32,009 nucleotides of DNA from Verrucomicrobiales bacterium (lineage in GTDB: Bacteria > Verrucomicrobiota > Verrucomicrobiia > Verrucomicrobiales > DEV007). Shown here one piece after another: positions 7,457-16,677 of the stretch; position 1 is the stretch's first letter; each line of letters opens with the position of its first letter. A program made the translations under genes and the position numbers. The stretch lies in the NCBI GenBank assembly GCA_029940475.1, contig JAPYUT010000043.1:1-32009 (forward strand), written 5' to 3'. Under the pieces are notes generated by a model, which was not told where the DNA came from, did no database searches, and saw nothing but the letters and a program-made list of their open reading frames with translations.

Positions 7457-8716
7457 TTGCCCCATTCCTCCACCTCCCGTTCAGTTCCGCCACTTATGGG
7501 TTTTGAAGAATTAGGCCTTTCGGAAAAGGTCATGGAAGGTGTTCGCAACGCCGGGTATGAAACTCCTACCCCGGTTCAGGCGCAGGCCATTCCTCTTGTT
7601 GTCGACGGCCGGGATGTTGTTGGGGCATCACAAACCGGCACCGGAAAAACCGCTGCATTTGCATTGCCAATCCTGCATCGCCTCGCGGAGCACGGCGATC
7701 TGCGCTGCCTGATCCTTGAACCGGTGCGTGAACTGGCATCACAGGTTCTGGATAATTTTGAAATGCTCGGCATCGGCACCGGATTGAAAAGTCTGTTGAT
7801 ACACGGGGGCGTGGGCTACGGCAAGCAACTCGACGGACTGGAAGCTGGTGTGGACATCCTTATTGCCACACCCGGCCGCCTGCTCGACCTGATGCAGCGC
7901 GGATCGGTAAAACTCGATAAAATTGAGGTCCTGGTACTCGACGAAGTCGACCGTATGCTTGATATGGGCTTTCTGCCGGATGTGCGGCGAATTGTCAACA
8001 AAACCCCAAATACCCGCCAAACACTTTTCTTCTCCGCAACCATGCCGCCCGCCATCAATGGCCTCGCGCAGTGGGCACTGAATGATCCGGTCGAGGTGGA
8101 GATCGGGCAAAGGCAGGGAGTTGCCGAAAACATCAGTCACGCTTTCTATCCCGTTGCAATCGGCCAGCGGGAAGAACTGCTGCTTGCGCTGCTCAAGCAA
8201 ACCGACTTCCACAGTGTGATGATCTTCACCCGCACAAAACGGGATGCTGATTCCCTGGCGAAGTTGCTGGCAAAGGAAGATGGCAACTACAGCATTACTG
8301 TCATGCACTCCGATATCCCTCAGCGGGACAGGGAAAAGGCACTTATTGGCTTCAAGAGTGGTGATTTCGATGTTATCATTGCCACTGACCTTGCCGCAAG
8401 GGGGATTGATATCAGCGGGGTTTCCCACGTCATCAACTACCAGGTTCCCGAAAATGCCGAGGATTACGTGCATCGCATCGGCCGGACCGGGCGTGCCAAC
8501 AGTGAAGGAGATGCATTTACCCTGCTGGACGCCGACGAGATCAGCCATGCCGCCTCAATTGAACGCTTCATCGGCAAGAAGGTGGAACGACGCAGGGTTG
8601 AGGGCTTTAATTACCATTATTCAACCCTGCTTGATGCTGATGCTCCAACACCGGAAAAACTGGCCAAAATATTCAGCCGGCGTAAAAAAGGCAAAAGCAG
8701 GCGGCGGCGGCGCTAA
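7457..8716 (+). CDS. DEAD-box family ATP-dependent RNA helicase
   Basis: This 419-residue protein has the two RecA-like domains of DEAD-box helicases, which unwind short RNA duplexes. In order: the Q-motif region (15-45), motif I ASQTGTGKT (57-65), Ia PVRELA (89-94), Ib TPGR (138-141), II DEVD (162-165), III SAT (193-195), V ATDLAARGID (309-318) and VI HRIGRTGR (339-346). Motif II is DEVD instead of DEAD, and Ia has Val for the usual Thr. The basic tail (SRRKKGKSRRRRR, 407-419) should bind RNA. DEVDRMLDMGF (162-172) otherwise resembles the RhlE-type class, but no subgroup is assigned. TTG at 7457 is chosen because GAGGGGG precedes it; ATG at 7496 is the alternative. Confidence 0.92.
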   Translation: MPHSSTSRSVPPLMGFEELGLSEKVMEGVRNAGYETPTPVQAQAIPLVVDGRDVVGASQTGTGKTAAFALPILHRLAEHGDLRCLILEPVRELASQVLDNFEMLGIGTGLKSLLIHGGVGYGKQLDGLEAGVDILIATPGRLLDLMQRGSVKLDKIEVLVLDEVDRMLDMGFLPDVRRIVNKTPNTRQTLFFSATMPPAINGLAQWALNDPVEVEIGQRQGVAENISHAFYPVAIGQREELLLALLKQTDFHSVMIFTRTKRDADSLAKLLAKEDGNYSITVMHSDIPQRDREKALIGFKSGDFDVIIATDLAARGIDISGVSHVINYQVPENAEDYVHRIGRTGRANSEGDAFTLLDADEISHAASIERFIGKKVERRRVEGFNYHYSTLLDADAPTPEKLAKIFSRRKKGKSRRRRR

Positions 8717-8773
8717 ATCCAGCGCTGCTGTTTTTAAGTTTCAGGTTTGTATTTATTAGGCAACTGTTAGCAC

Positions 8774-9283
8774 GTGCGTGTCCTTTCGATTGACCCCGCG
8801 TTGCGTAAAACCGGTTTCGCCGTTATCGAGCGCCGCAATGATGAATCATTCAGGGCCCTGACCTACGGAATCATACGTAACCCGCCGAACATTCTACAAT
8901 CGGCATGCCTGGTAAATATCCGCAGGGGATTGGAAAAGGTTATCAATAAGCACTCACCTGAGGTTTGCGCCGTCGAATCAGTCATTTATGTGCAAAGCTA
9001 TAAAACAGCAATTACCATGGGAGCAGCCCGCGCAGCTGCAATCATCGCAGCTGCCGACCGTGACCTGCCGATATACGAATACGCACCAAAGAGAATCAAG
9101 CAGGCGATCGTCGGGAAAGGTGCGGCAGACAAGAGGCAGGTGGCATACATGATACGCTCGATCCTGCGCCTTGAGGAAGACCCCTCCCCGGATGCTGCCG
9201 ACGCACTTGCAGTAGGGATGGCTCATTTCTATACCGGTGAGGGAACCGACAAGATCACCGGAAAGCAAACTGACCGCCTGTAA
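8774..9283 (+). CDS. ruvC: Crossover junction endodeoxyribonuclease RuvC
   Basis: RuvC resolves Holliday junctions made during recombination, together with RuvAB, by nicking two strands symmetrically. The protein has 169 residues, within the family range. The acidic catalytic residues are visible as Asp7 in VLSIDPA, Glu68 in AVESVIY, and Asp140 and Asp143 in SPDAADALAVGMAH. The segment YAPKRIKQAIVGKGAADKRQ (103-122) matches the family's basic DNA-contact region. The N-terminal motif is IDPA where most members have IDPG. The start is GTG at 8774, giving VRVLSIDPA with the correct distance to Asp7. It lies 57 bases after the helicase; ruvA and ruvB are not in the window. Confidence 0.94.
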   Translation: MRVLSIDPALRKTGFAVIERRNDESFRALTYGIIRNPPNILQSACLVNIRRGLEKVINKHSPEVCAVESVIYVQSYKTAITMGAARAAAIIAAADRDLPIYEYAPKRIKQAIVGKGAADKRQVAYMIRSILRLEEDPSPDAADALAVGMAHFYTGEGTDKITGKQTDRL

Positions 9284-9335
9284 GCGCCTTGTTGAAGGTT
9301 GCCTGATATAGCCCACATCATGAACCCGCCTGAAA

Positions 9336-9992
9336 ATGGATGAGGAACCGCTAAAGATGGAAAAGCAGTGGCTCGGAAGGGTTTCTTACGAGGAGGGCCT
9401 CACGTTCCAGAATGACGCCGTGGCACGACGCCTTGCCGGGCAAATGCCCGATACTGTATTCCTTCTGGAACACGATCCGGTTTACACCATCGGCCGAACC
9501 AATGATCACAGCAGCCTCCAAGGAAAATCCGGCGTATTGCCTTATCCGGTTTTCGAAACCAATCGCGGTGGGAAGGGCACCTATCATGGCCCGGGGCAAC
9601 TTATCGGCTACCCGGTAATTGATCTCCGCTCATACGGGCAGGATCTGCATACCTACCTGCGTTCACTTGAAAAAGCGCTGGTCAGTTCCTGTCACGAATT
9701 CGGGGTGAACAGCACAACCCGTAAAGGATTAACAGGTGTCTGGTGTGAGGAACGTAAAATCGCATCAATCGGCATTGGTGTTCGCCACTGGATCTCGATG
9801 CACGGCTTCGCAATAAACGTATGCGGTGATCTCACTCCCTTTGAACATATAACCCCCTGCGGTATCGGCGGAGTAAAGATGACCAGCGTCAGTCGTGAAG
9901 CCGGTCGGGAAATTAACCTTAAGCAATTTGCGGCAACCGTCCTCACCTGTCTGCAATGCGAACTGGCGAAGCTTGCCAAAACCGCCACTTAA
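9336..9992 (+). CDS. lipB: Lipoyl(octanoyl) transferase
   Basis: LipB transfers octanoate from octanoyl-acyl carrier protein to lipoyl domains of 2-oxoacid dehydrogenases and the glycine cleavage H protein. The 218 residues include the family signature RGGKGTYHGPGQL (77-89), the active-site Lys141 in EERKIASIG, and Cys175 in TPCGIGG, the acyl-thioester residue. The ATG at 9336 lies 52 bases after ruvC; ATG at 9357 would shorten it by seven residues. It ends the plus-strand run and is convergent with the giant minus-strand gene, only 17 bases from that stop. No intrinsic terminator fits in the gap. Confidence 0.95.
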   Translation: MDEEPLKMEKQWLGRVSYEEGLTFQNDAVARRLAGQMPDTVFLLEHDPVYTIGRTNDHSSLQGKSGVLPYPVFETNRGGKGTYHGPGQLIGYPVIDLRSYGQDLHTYLRSLEKALVSSCHEFGVNSTTRKGLTGVWCEERKIASIGIGVRHWISMHGFAINVCGDLTPFEHITPCGIGGVKMTSVSREAGREINLKQFAATVLTCLQCELAKLAKTAT

Positions 9993-10009
9993 CAGCCCGG
10001 AAAATTTGC

Positions 10010-13000
10010 TCAGGGAGCAGTCACGCGCAATCGAAGGAAAGCAGTTGAAGTGCTGCCAAATGCCTCTACCAGGCGGATAGTCACAGAATTGACACCATCC
10101 CCTGCGGGCTCGGATGACACTTCAATAATTGCATCTCCTGCCTCTTCCCATACCCTGTTATCGAGAGAGAAATCAACCGCATAGCCAATGTCCGCAGCAT
10201 TCATTCTCCGACCATAGGACATTGTTAAATATCTCTGCCCGCCAATAGTGACTACCCCCGCAGCCGGCATTACACCCTCCACATTACCGTCGGCGAGATC
10301 CGTTCCAAGCGCATACGTGAGCAGGTTATTAAGCACATCACCGCTCCTGGTTGCCAAAGGATCCACTTCCCCGCGGAAAGCCATCCAGGAAGCGAACCCA
10401 CCCCCAGAATCCTCTGCCCTCCCCGGGGATCCTCCAACCTGCAAACTTGCCGTCCAGTCCCCGCCACTTGGGGTGTTACCGCCGGAGGGGTTAATCAGTA
10501 TCAATGAGGTGCCGTCGGTATCCGGTGAAACCGGCCAGGGATCCGAATCGCCATATGCAAAGGAAATCACGACTGATCCCTGAGCATCCAGCAAGGTGAT
10601 CACCTCACCGCCGTTGTCGAGGCTCCCTCCACCCCATTCGCCTGCAATAATCGAGTCAAAGCCGTTGCCGTAGCGTGAACGGAACGCTGCCAGGTCTTTG
10701 ACGACCAGCATATAAGCTCCCGCCGCAATGAGCGTATTGCTTAAAATAAACTCATCAAAAGGTTCGCCCTGGGGAAAACGGAAGCCGTTAAGATCAATTG
10801 CGCTCGCACCGGGGTTATAAAGCTCAAGAAACTCATACTGCGCGCCCCCTTCCGGCTTATACATCACCTCAGTAATGACCAGTTCACCAAGTAACGGGGA
10901 GACTGATGACGAATCAGCCAGCGCGACATAATCAAATAATACATTGAGCAACTGGGGAGTCTCGGTCGCAGCAAAAGGTCCGCCAAAAACCGCGGTACTT
11001 CCTTCGGGGAGAGTTATCCGGTAGACCTCCTCAAACAACTCACCCGGACGCCACTCAAAAATGAGGTCGTCCTCCTGTCGCCGGACACGAACGTCCATGT
11101 CACTGGTTAAGGAAAAGGGTAATGAAAACAGTTTGCCCGTCGTTGCGGCTGGCGTCACCTGGACCACCGCCAGTTCATCTCCGTTGCAATAACCGATACC
11201 ATAGCGAAAGCGATTGCCTTCACGCTCAATCTCCACCAGCAAGCCGGTCATGAATTCTCCAAATTGAAGCCCATAGAGCTCCAGTTCAGTCTGCAGAATC
11301 CAGTCACTTTCCGCCGGCAGATCCCGCCTTAGCCATGGATGAATGGTCCCCTCTATGCCTTCTCCGCCAAGACCTGAAGGGTGGGCGGCAATATCCAGAT
11401 TTAACCCCATTACCCGGTCTGAACTGGCGGCACTGCCATTATGCAAATCGACAGCAAGCAGGTTACTGCCCTCAACGAGTAGACCGGACCCGTCTATTGC
11501 CACAACCGGTAATAACGCTTTCTCCTGTCCAAACGGTATATTTGTCGCCGCCGTCTTCCAGTCAATTTCGGCGGGGGCGTCAGGCAGGCGGACCCTGCCA
11601 ATCTCCTGCCCGTTGAGCCAGAACCTCGCCCCGTCATCAAGTATTGCATCGATCGTGATCAGTGAACCGATGGGATCCCTGTCAAACTCGAACTCTCTGC
11701 GGAAATAATAGGTTATCAAGCCATTTTCAATATCCCTGGCAAGGGGTGTCTGGAGACCGGGAGCCGGGAAGGTTCCACTGTCATTGCCGAAAATACCTGA
11801 CCCCGATTTCCATGCGGAATCATCAAATTCGGGTCCGGCAAACTGCGTTCCAAAGTCGATATTATCATCAGAATATTGCCACGTGTCCCCCAGGGTCACG
11901 TAGTTGCGCGGAGCAGGTAAGCCAACCTGTGGCAACCCCAGCGGATAATCACGATCCCCAGGCACCATGATGTGCAGTACCCCGGACACTGTTGCCAGGG
12001 AATAACTTGCCCCGTCCGGGGTGTTATCCATTACCTCCAGATTAAGTCCCTCCCAGACCGTATCCAGCAGGTCTGCCCCGAAAGAACTGAAATCCCTCCC
12101 CGCAAAAACAAACACCTGCTTTGTCGCCTGCGAGATATTACCGCTACCATCAGCAACTTCCACGGTGAGTAAATAACTGCCCGGGTTCGCGAAAGTAACG
12201 GTAACTCCCGCCCCATCGCCGGTGAAGGTGACTCCCTCCGGGGGGGTCGACCAATTATAGGAAAGCTCCTCCCCCTCCGGGTCATAACTCCCGGATGCAT
12301 CAAGGTTAAACACCTCACTGAGGGCAACATTGCCGGAATTGGGACTTGTCTCAAGAACCACCACCGGTGGAGAATTGCCCGTCTTTACAATTGTGAACTG
12401 TTCACTGTGGATGACCTCGCCCTCGTGGTTAACACCCTCAACGCTAATCACATTCTCACCCGACATCAGCCCAATGCCCGGCAGGCTCCATCCGGTAGTG
12501 CTTGTCCACAGGGCCTCGATCCCCGGTTGACCGGCAACACGCACATTGTAGATACCCGATGGTGCGCTTCCCGACAAGCTCACCGTCTTCTCTGAGGTCG
12601 TTGCATTGTTCGTTGTGATGTTAAAATCCGTCGAGAATGGAGTGCCTATGAAATTACGTGCATAGGACTCCCGGCTGTTGAACCAGTTGCTATAGTGGCT
12701 CGCCGTCATGAGGACGCCGGTTCCCTCGACGGCCTGCCGTTCAAACTCCATCCACGCCGCGGTTCGGGCAGATCCCCTGGTGTAACTGTTGAGCAGCTCA
12801 GTGAGGTAGTAATTGAGTATCCTGCGTATATAAGGCTTATCAAAATAGGTCCTTATGCCGGTAAGCCCTCCGAGGATACTTTGGTTGGCCCTCGAAAAAA
12901 CCCTGTCGCCATCCCAGTGTATCAACATCCACCGGCCACCCTTAGGCCGGTAAAAATAAGCGTTCTTCCCCCTGTTTAACGTCAGGGTATCCCAGTCGGC

Positions 13001-16000
13001 ATCATAGCCACGCACCGCAGCATTGATGCACAGCATGTCCCGGTCAGCCATGCGGTTGATGGATTGTTCATCAAAACTGTTTGTGCCTACGGCCTTAACA
13101 AATTCAGTGAAGTTGCTGAAATCATAATCAGCCTCTCTTGAACGCAACAGCCATTCACTGTGGTAGCGGATCGGGTTATCGCTGTTCTTATAGGACCAGT
13201 CGGCATTACGGCTCGACCTTGAGCTGCCATCATCACTGGTGAATCGCCATTCATCATCAATGCGCAACAGGGTTCCCTCTGAGCCGCCGGCAAAGTTCCG
13301 GTTCATGAAGTCATTTGATATCGGCTCGTGATTCTCACGCAGCTTGAATGCATCACCATTCACCACCCAGTGAACAAATTCCATCTCGTTAATGGGGTGG
13401 CCCAGCAGATACAAAAACTGACGCGCTATCCGGTCATCGTAGAAACGGGGTGTGCCGCTGCCCTCTGAAGTCCCCGAGGCATCGAAAACGCTGCGCCTAC
13501 GTTCCCGGAAAAGACGATCTCCCGGTAATTTCCACTTACCGTGCGCAAGTGAACTTCCGCTATCTCTGGTGAACGGGCTGCCACTTTTACGAATCTCGGC
13601 GTTGTAGAAAATTTCACTCTCGTTGGCAATGAATGTCGCATTGAAGAAGTGATTCGACATGCGCGGAAACTTATAGGCAAAAGTCGGGCTGTGGCCGGCA
13701 CTTCCGAGAGCCGAACGGTCATGAAGCGAGACGATGAAACGTTCACGCATCAGCGTGTCCGGCATTTCCCGTCCATCGATAATGAACAGCGCAGGACGCT
13801 CACTTCCAAGTTTAGGCTGCATGGATTGCCCTCCCCCATCAGCATCCGCCTCGACATAAAACTGGGCAATGTTGCCCTGTGTCCGATAACTGGTCAGCGT
13901 CGCTGTATAAATCCCGTCACCAGCGGCAAGATCACCTCCCGAAACACCGTCATCGTGCATTGCTGTCCTGACCCATGCATTGGTCCCCGAGGAGGAATCC
14001 AGCCGATGCATGACATCCACGGAGTTCAGCGACAATACAGAAGTCACTTGTGCCGTCACCTTGACCTGCCCCTGGGGCTTGGGCACCGCGGGACTGTGAA
14101 CCACTCCGTTGATCACCGGTGCGGGTGAAGACAAGCGCCGTGAGTTTGCCACCCCCGGTGTCCCGAGGTTATTCGGAATTGACAGGTAAAAACTCGTCCC
14201 GAAACCATGGTCAAGGGTCTGGGCAACTAGACGCGATTTGCCACTCACCCAGCGGGCATTGAAACTCAGCGTGTAGCTCTGGTCAAAAGACAGGTTGCCA
14301 ATGTCTATCTCCGCCCGGTTTCCCTTGTTGTCACCGTGCCCGTCGGCAATCAGGTGCAACTGTCCATTCTCTATATAACTGGCCCAATGTGTGCCCTGAC
14401 AAACCCAACCCCTGGCACTCGAATTATCCGGTGAAGCGACCGAGGGATTGCTGATGATATTTGCCCCCGAGTCGTTTAATTTCATTGCAACATCCTCAAT
14501 AATGACGTGGCCATCACCTACTAGGTGCATGTGCAGTTCCTGACCGCCGGTAAGCGGGTTCCATGTCACCCGCTCAAAGTTTTCCGTGTAGGTGATGGCC
14601 TGCATTGTTGCCTTCTGTGACTCGTCGCTGTCAACCCAGGCACTCGGCGAATCATTGTCCATCTGTGGATGTCTCAATTCCATGCTGCTGCCGTCACCAT
14701 CGGCAAGCTCAGGCCAGTCTCCGGAGGGAAGATAATCCACCTGGTCCACAAGATTTCCAAATGCGTCCTCAAGGCGGAGCAACTCGCCCGAGTCGCTCAA
14801 CTGGCCGGAGAAGTCGCCCATCACCGGAATCTCCCCGTAATGATCCCTTAGCCACCCGGCATCCGCTGCAACCACGAGGTAGTCACCGGGAGCGATCACC
14901 GTGGCGGAGGGAAAATCAAACCCTATGCCATCGACAAAACGCCATCCTCCCAGGTCAACTGCCGCCACTCCGCGGTTATACAACTCCACAAATTCCGCGT
15001 TGCGTCCGTCAGAAGGGGCGTCATACATGATTTCATTGATGACAATATCCGTGTTTCGTGACGGCGTGTTGGCAACGTTCCTGCTGTGTCCGGGACCGCC
15101 AAACCATTCCGCTCCCGGGGGATCAGACTGGAAACTCGCCTCGCCAAAATTCCTGTTAAAACGGTGAGCGTCCAGGACATTGTTGCCGGCAATCACGTAA
15201 ATCCTGAGGTTGCCGTTTTCCTCAACCGGAAAATCCACTTCCCAGCTTGCATATCCTCCGCCCGGAATACTGCCCTCAAGCATCACTGCATCGGAAAAAT
15301 CCGGTCGCGATGCCACCGCAAAACCACCCAGGTTTAACATCTCCTGGCCGGGGGCATGAAGTTCCACCCAGTCAACCCGGCCGTCATCGGCAAAGTGCAC
15401 TTCACTGAGCCTGATCAGTTCAGTCTGATCAACTGGAATACTGGAGATAAAAGCATCCGCACCGAAAACAATGTCTGAACTCCCTGAAGATGAATTGTGC
15501 ACCTCCACGGCGATCACGTTCGTGCCAACCTGCAGAAAACCCGTGATATCCCCCTGCACAATAGACTCGTAGGTTCTTGCCTCATGCGAACTGGCCGCTG
15601 TCTGCCAGTCAATCACCCCGGCCGGCATCGAGTTGCGTCCAATCTCCTGGCCGTTGAGATACACCACAACGCCATCGTCAAAAAGGCCATTCAACTGGAT
15701 CGATGCCGAAGAGAACAACTCGTTCCATTGAAATTCCCTGCGCAGGTAATAAGTGATCCTTCCCCCGGTGGTCCATGCAGTCTGGAATCCGGGTTCCGGC
15801 ATCAACCGGCTATCCCTGCCAAAAAATCCCGGACCCTCATTCCATGCGGAATCATCAAAGTCCGGTTCACGCCAGGCACTTTCTTGATTGATGCCACCCT
15901 GGTCATACTTCCAACTCGACCCCAGCTCCAGGACCTGCGTGACCTGGCCCTCGTCCTGTGCGGCGGCACTCCCCGGGGTGCCGCCCGGGGCAAGACTGAT

Positions 16001-16519
16001 TCCCCAGTTACGCCAGTTGGAGGCCCCCCTGTTCTCCCTGATTAATCGCAAGCTGTGCCCGGCCCCGTCCGCTGCAACAGGCCACTTGCGCCCGTCATCA
16101 TTATACTCAACGGACGCTCTTATCACACCGTTCTTATCCTCCAGTTCCAGCAATTCACCGTCATTGCTTAACCCTCCTGACCAGGGGCCATAAACCTTTG
16201 TCGAAGCGGGAATGGCGTATGCCCCCCTCAGGGTTTGCTCATCAACCCCCGCTATAAGGATACGCTCAAAGGGCTGGATGAAGGAACTGTCAGGATTGGT
16301 CTCATTAAAACCGGGAAACTCATAATCAATCCCCTTTGAGAATTGCCAGTTGGCAATATCAAGGGGCGTCGCCGTCAGGTTATAAATCTCAAGATATTCA
16401 GGCTTGTCACCTTTCGGGTTGTAGTGAATCTCACTGAAAACAACCTGCTCAGCAGGCAGGGCGGCGCAAAGCACTAAAAACAGGATCGAGACAAGAATGT
16501 GAATTGCGGGAAATTTCAT
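10010..16519 (-). CDS. Giant secreted lamin-tail / CotH-kinase multidomain protein
   Basis: This 2169-residue protein starts MKFPAIHILVSILFLVLCAA, a clear signal peptide. Approximate domains: LTD at 26-163 (VVFSEIHYNP), jelly-roll-like module at 198-358 (FDDSAWNEG, FDDGVVVYLNGQEIGR), degenerate LTD at 368-475, LTD at 490-623 (INEIMYDAP), Ig-like at 808-903, CotH kinase-like at 923-1253, PKD at 1383-1473, second jelly-roll module at 1543-1710, lectin-like segment at 1723-1868, LTD at 1877-2013, and a 'NNLLTYALGTD' C-terminal module. The kinase loop reads DWDTLTLNRGKNAYFYR and the metal site IHWDGD (Asp1203, Asp1205). CotH in Bacillus phosphorylates spore-coat proteins; the substrate here is unknown. 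The longer frame to 16660 is rejected because it passes through the promoter and its N-terminus is not a signal peptide. Confidence 0.9.
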   Translation of the reverse strand: MKFPAIHILVSILFLVLCAALPAEQVVFSEIHYNPKGDKPEYLEIYNLTATPLDIANWQFSKGIDYEFPGFNETNPDSSFIQPFERILIAGVDEQTLRGAYAIPASTKVYGPWSGGLSNDGELLELEDKNGVIRASVEYNDDGRKWPVAADGAGHSLRLIRENRGASNWRNWGISLAPGGTPGSAAAQDEGQVTQVLELGSSWKYDQGGINQESAWREPDFDDSAWNEGPGFFGRDSRLMPEPGFQTAWTTGGRITYYLRREFQWNELFSSASIQLNGLFDDGVVVYLNGQEIGRNSMPAGVIDWQTAASSHEARTYESIVQGDITGFLQVGTNVIAVEVHNSSSGSSDIVFGADAFISSIPVDQTELIRLSEVHFADDGRVDWVELHAPGQEMLNLGGFAVASRPDFSDAVMLEGSIPGGGYASWEVDFPVEENGNLRIYVIAGNNVLDAHRFNRNFGEASFQSDPPGAEWFGGPGHSRNVANTPSRNTDIVINEIMYDAPSDGRNAEFVELYNRGVAAVDLGGWRFVDGIGFDFPSATVIAPGDYLVVAADAGWLRDHYGEIPVMGDFSGQLSDSGELLRLEDAFGNLVDQVDYLPSGDWPELADGDGSSMELRHPQMDNDSPSAWVDSDESQKATMQAITYTENFERVTWNPLTGGQELHMHLVGDGHVIIEDVAMKLNDSGANIISNPSVASPDNSSARGWVCQGTHWASYIENGQLHLIADGHGDNKGNRAEIDIGNLSFDQSYTLSFNARWVSGKSRLVAQTLDHGFGTSFYLSIPNNLGTPGVANSRRLSSPAPVINGVVHSPAVPKPQGQVKVTAQVTSVLSLNSVDVMHRLDSSSGTNAWVRTAMHDDGVSGGDLAAGDGIYTATLTSYRTQGNIAQFYVEADADGGGQSMQPKLGSERPALFIIDGREMPDTLMRERFIVSLHDRSALGSAGHSPTFAYKFPRMSNHFFNATFIANESEIFYNAEIRKSGSPFTRDSGSSLAHGKWKLPGDRLFRERRRSVFDASGTSEGSGTPRFYDDRIARQFLYLLGHPINEMEFVHWVVNGDAFKLRENHEPISNDFMNRNFAGGSEGTLLRIDDEWRFTSDDGSSRSSRNADWSYKNSDNPIRYHSEWLLRSREADYDFSNFTEFVKAVGTNSFDEQSINRMADRDMLCINAAVRGYDADWDTLTLNRGKNAYFYRPKGGRWMLIHWDGDRVFSRANQSILGGLTGIRTYFDKPYIRRILNYYLTELLNSYTRGSARTAAWMEFERQAVEGTGVLMTASHYSNWFNSRESYARNFIGTPFSTDFNITTNNATTSEKTVSLSGSAPSGIYNVRVAGQPGIEALWTSTTGWSLPGIGLMSGENVISVEGVNHEGEVIHSEQFTIVKTGNSPPVVVLETSPNSGNVALSEVFNLDASGSYDPEGEELSYNWSTPPEGVTFTGDGAGVTVTFANPGSYLLTVEVADGSGNISQATKQVFVFAGRDFSSFGADLLDTVWEGLNLEVMDNTPDGASYSLATVSGVLHIMVPGDRDYPLGLPQVGLPAPRNYVTLGDTWQYSDDNIDFGTQFAGPEFDDSAWKSGSGIFGNDSGTFPAPGLQTPLARDIENGLITYYFRREFEFDRDPIGSLITIDAILDDGARFWLNGQEIGRVRLPDAPAEIDWKTAATNIPFGQEKALLPVVAIDGSGLLVEGSNLLAVDLHNGSAASSDRVMGLNLDIAAHPSGLGGEGIEGTIHPWLRRDLPAESDWILQTELELYGLQFGEFMTGLLVEIEREGNRFRYGIGYCNGDELAVVQVTPAATTGKLFSLPFSLTSDMDVRVRRQEDDLIFEWRPGELFEEVYRITLPEGSTAVFGGPFAATETPQLLNVLFDYVALADSSSVSPLLGELVITEVMYKPEGGAQYEFLELYNPGASAIDLNGFRFPQGEPFDEFILSNTLIAAGAYMLVVKDLAAFRSRYGNGFDSIIAGEWGGGSLDNGGEVITLLDAQGSVVISFAYGDSDPWPVSPDTDGTSLILINPSGGNTPSGGDWTASLQVGGSPGRAEDSGGGFASWMAFRGEVDPLATRSGDVLNNLLTYALGTDLADGNVEGVMPAAGVVTIGGQRYLTMSYGRRMNAADIGYAVDFSLDNRVWEEAGDAIIEVSSEPAGDGVNSVTIRLVEAFGSTSTAFLRLRVTAP

Positions 16520-16524
16520 GTTTT

Positions 16525-16563
16525 GTGTGAACCGTAAGTTAACCGTAATATAGATGTTCACAC
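16525..16563. promoter_or_regulatory. Operator-like element before the 2169-residue gene
   Basis: GTGTGAAC (16525-16532) and GTTCACAC (16556-16563) form a perfect 8-bp inverted repeat. Inside it AACCGTAA occurs twice, at 16530-16537 and 16541-16548, with starts 11 bases apart, about one DNA turn. On the minus strand TATATT (16552-16547) is a possible -10 inside the element, with a weak TGGTAA 17 bases upstream. The element begins six bases upstream of the start codon. It could bind a regulator on one face of the DNA or form a hairpin in the leader. Confidence 0.5.
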
Positions 16564-16677
16564 TCCCCTTTACCAGCAAACAGGAACGTATTTTCCTGAT
16601 CCGTCGCACTGGACAAAACCGCAAGATGGGGATAACTTGCATAAGGTAATTCCCACTCACATTCCCCCTCCATTATT

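Noticed and set aside
10000-10025. Short inverted repeat GCTC/GAGC between lipB and the convergent giant gene
   Set aside because: It has a four-base stem and three-base loop without a T-run on either strand. It may be chance.
16520-16660. Upstream extension of the 2169-residue gene by 47 codons
   Set aside because: It would place the signal peptide internally, run through the operator-like element and almost reach the divergent gene. The ATG at 16519 starts directly at a clean signal peptide.
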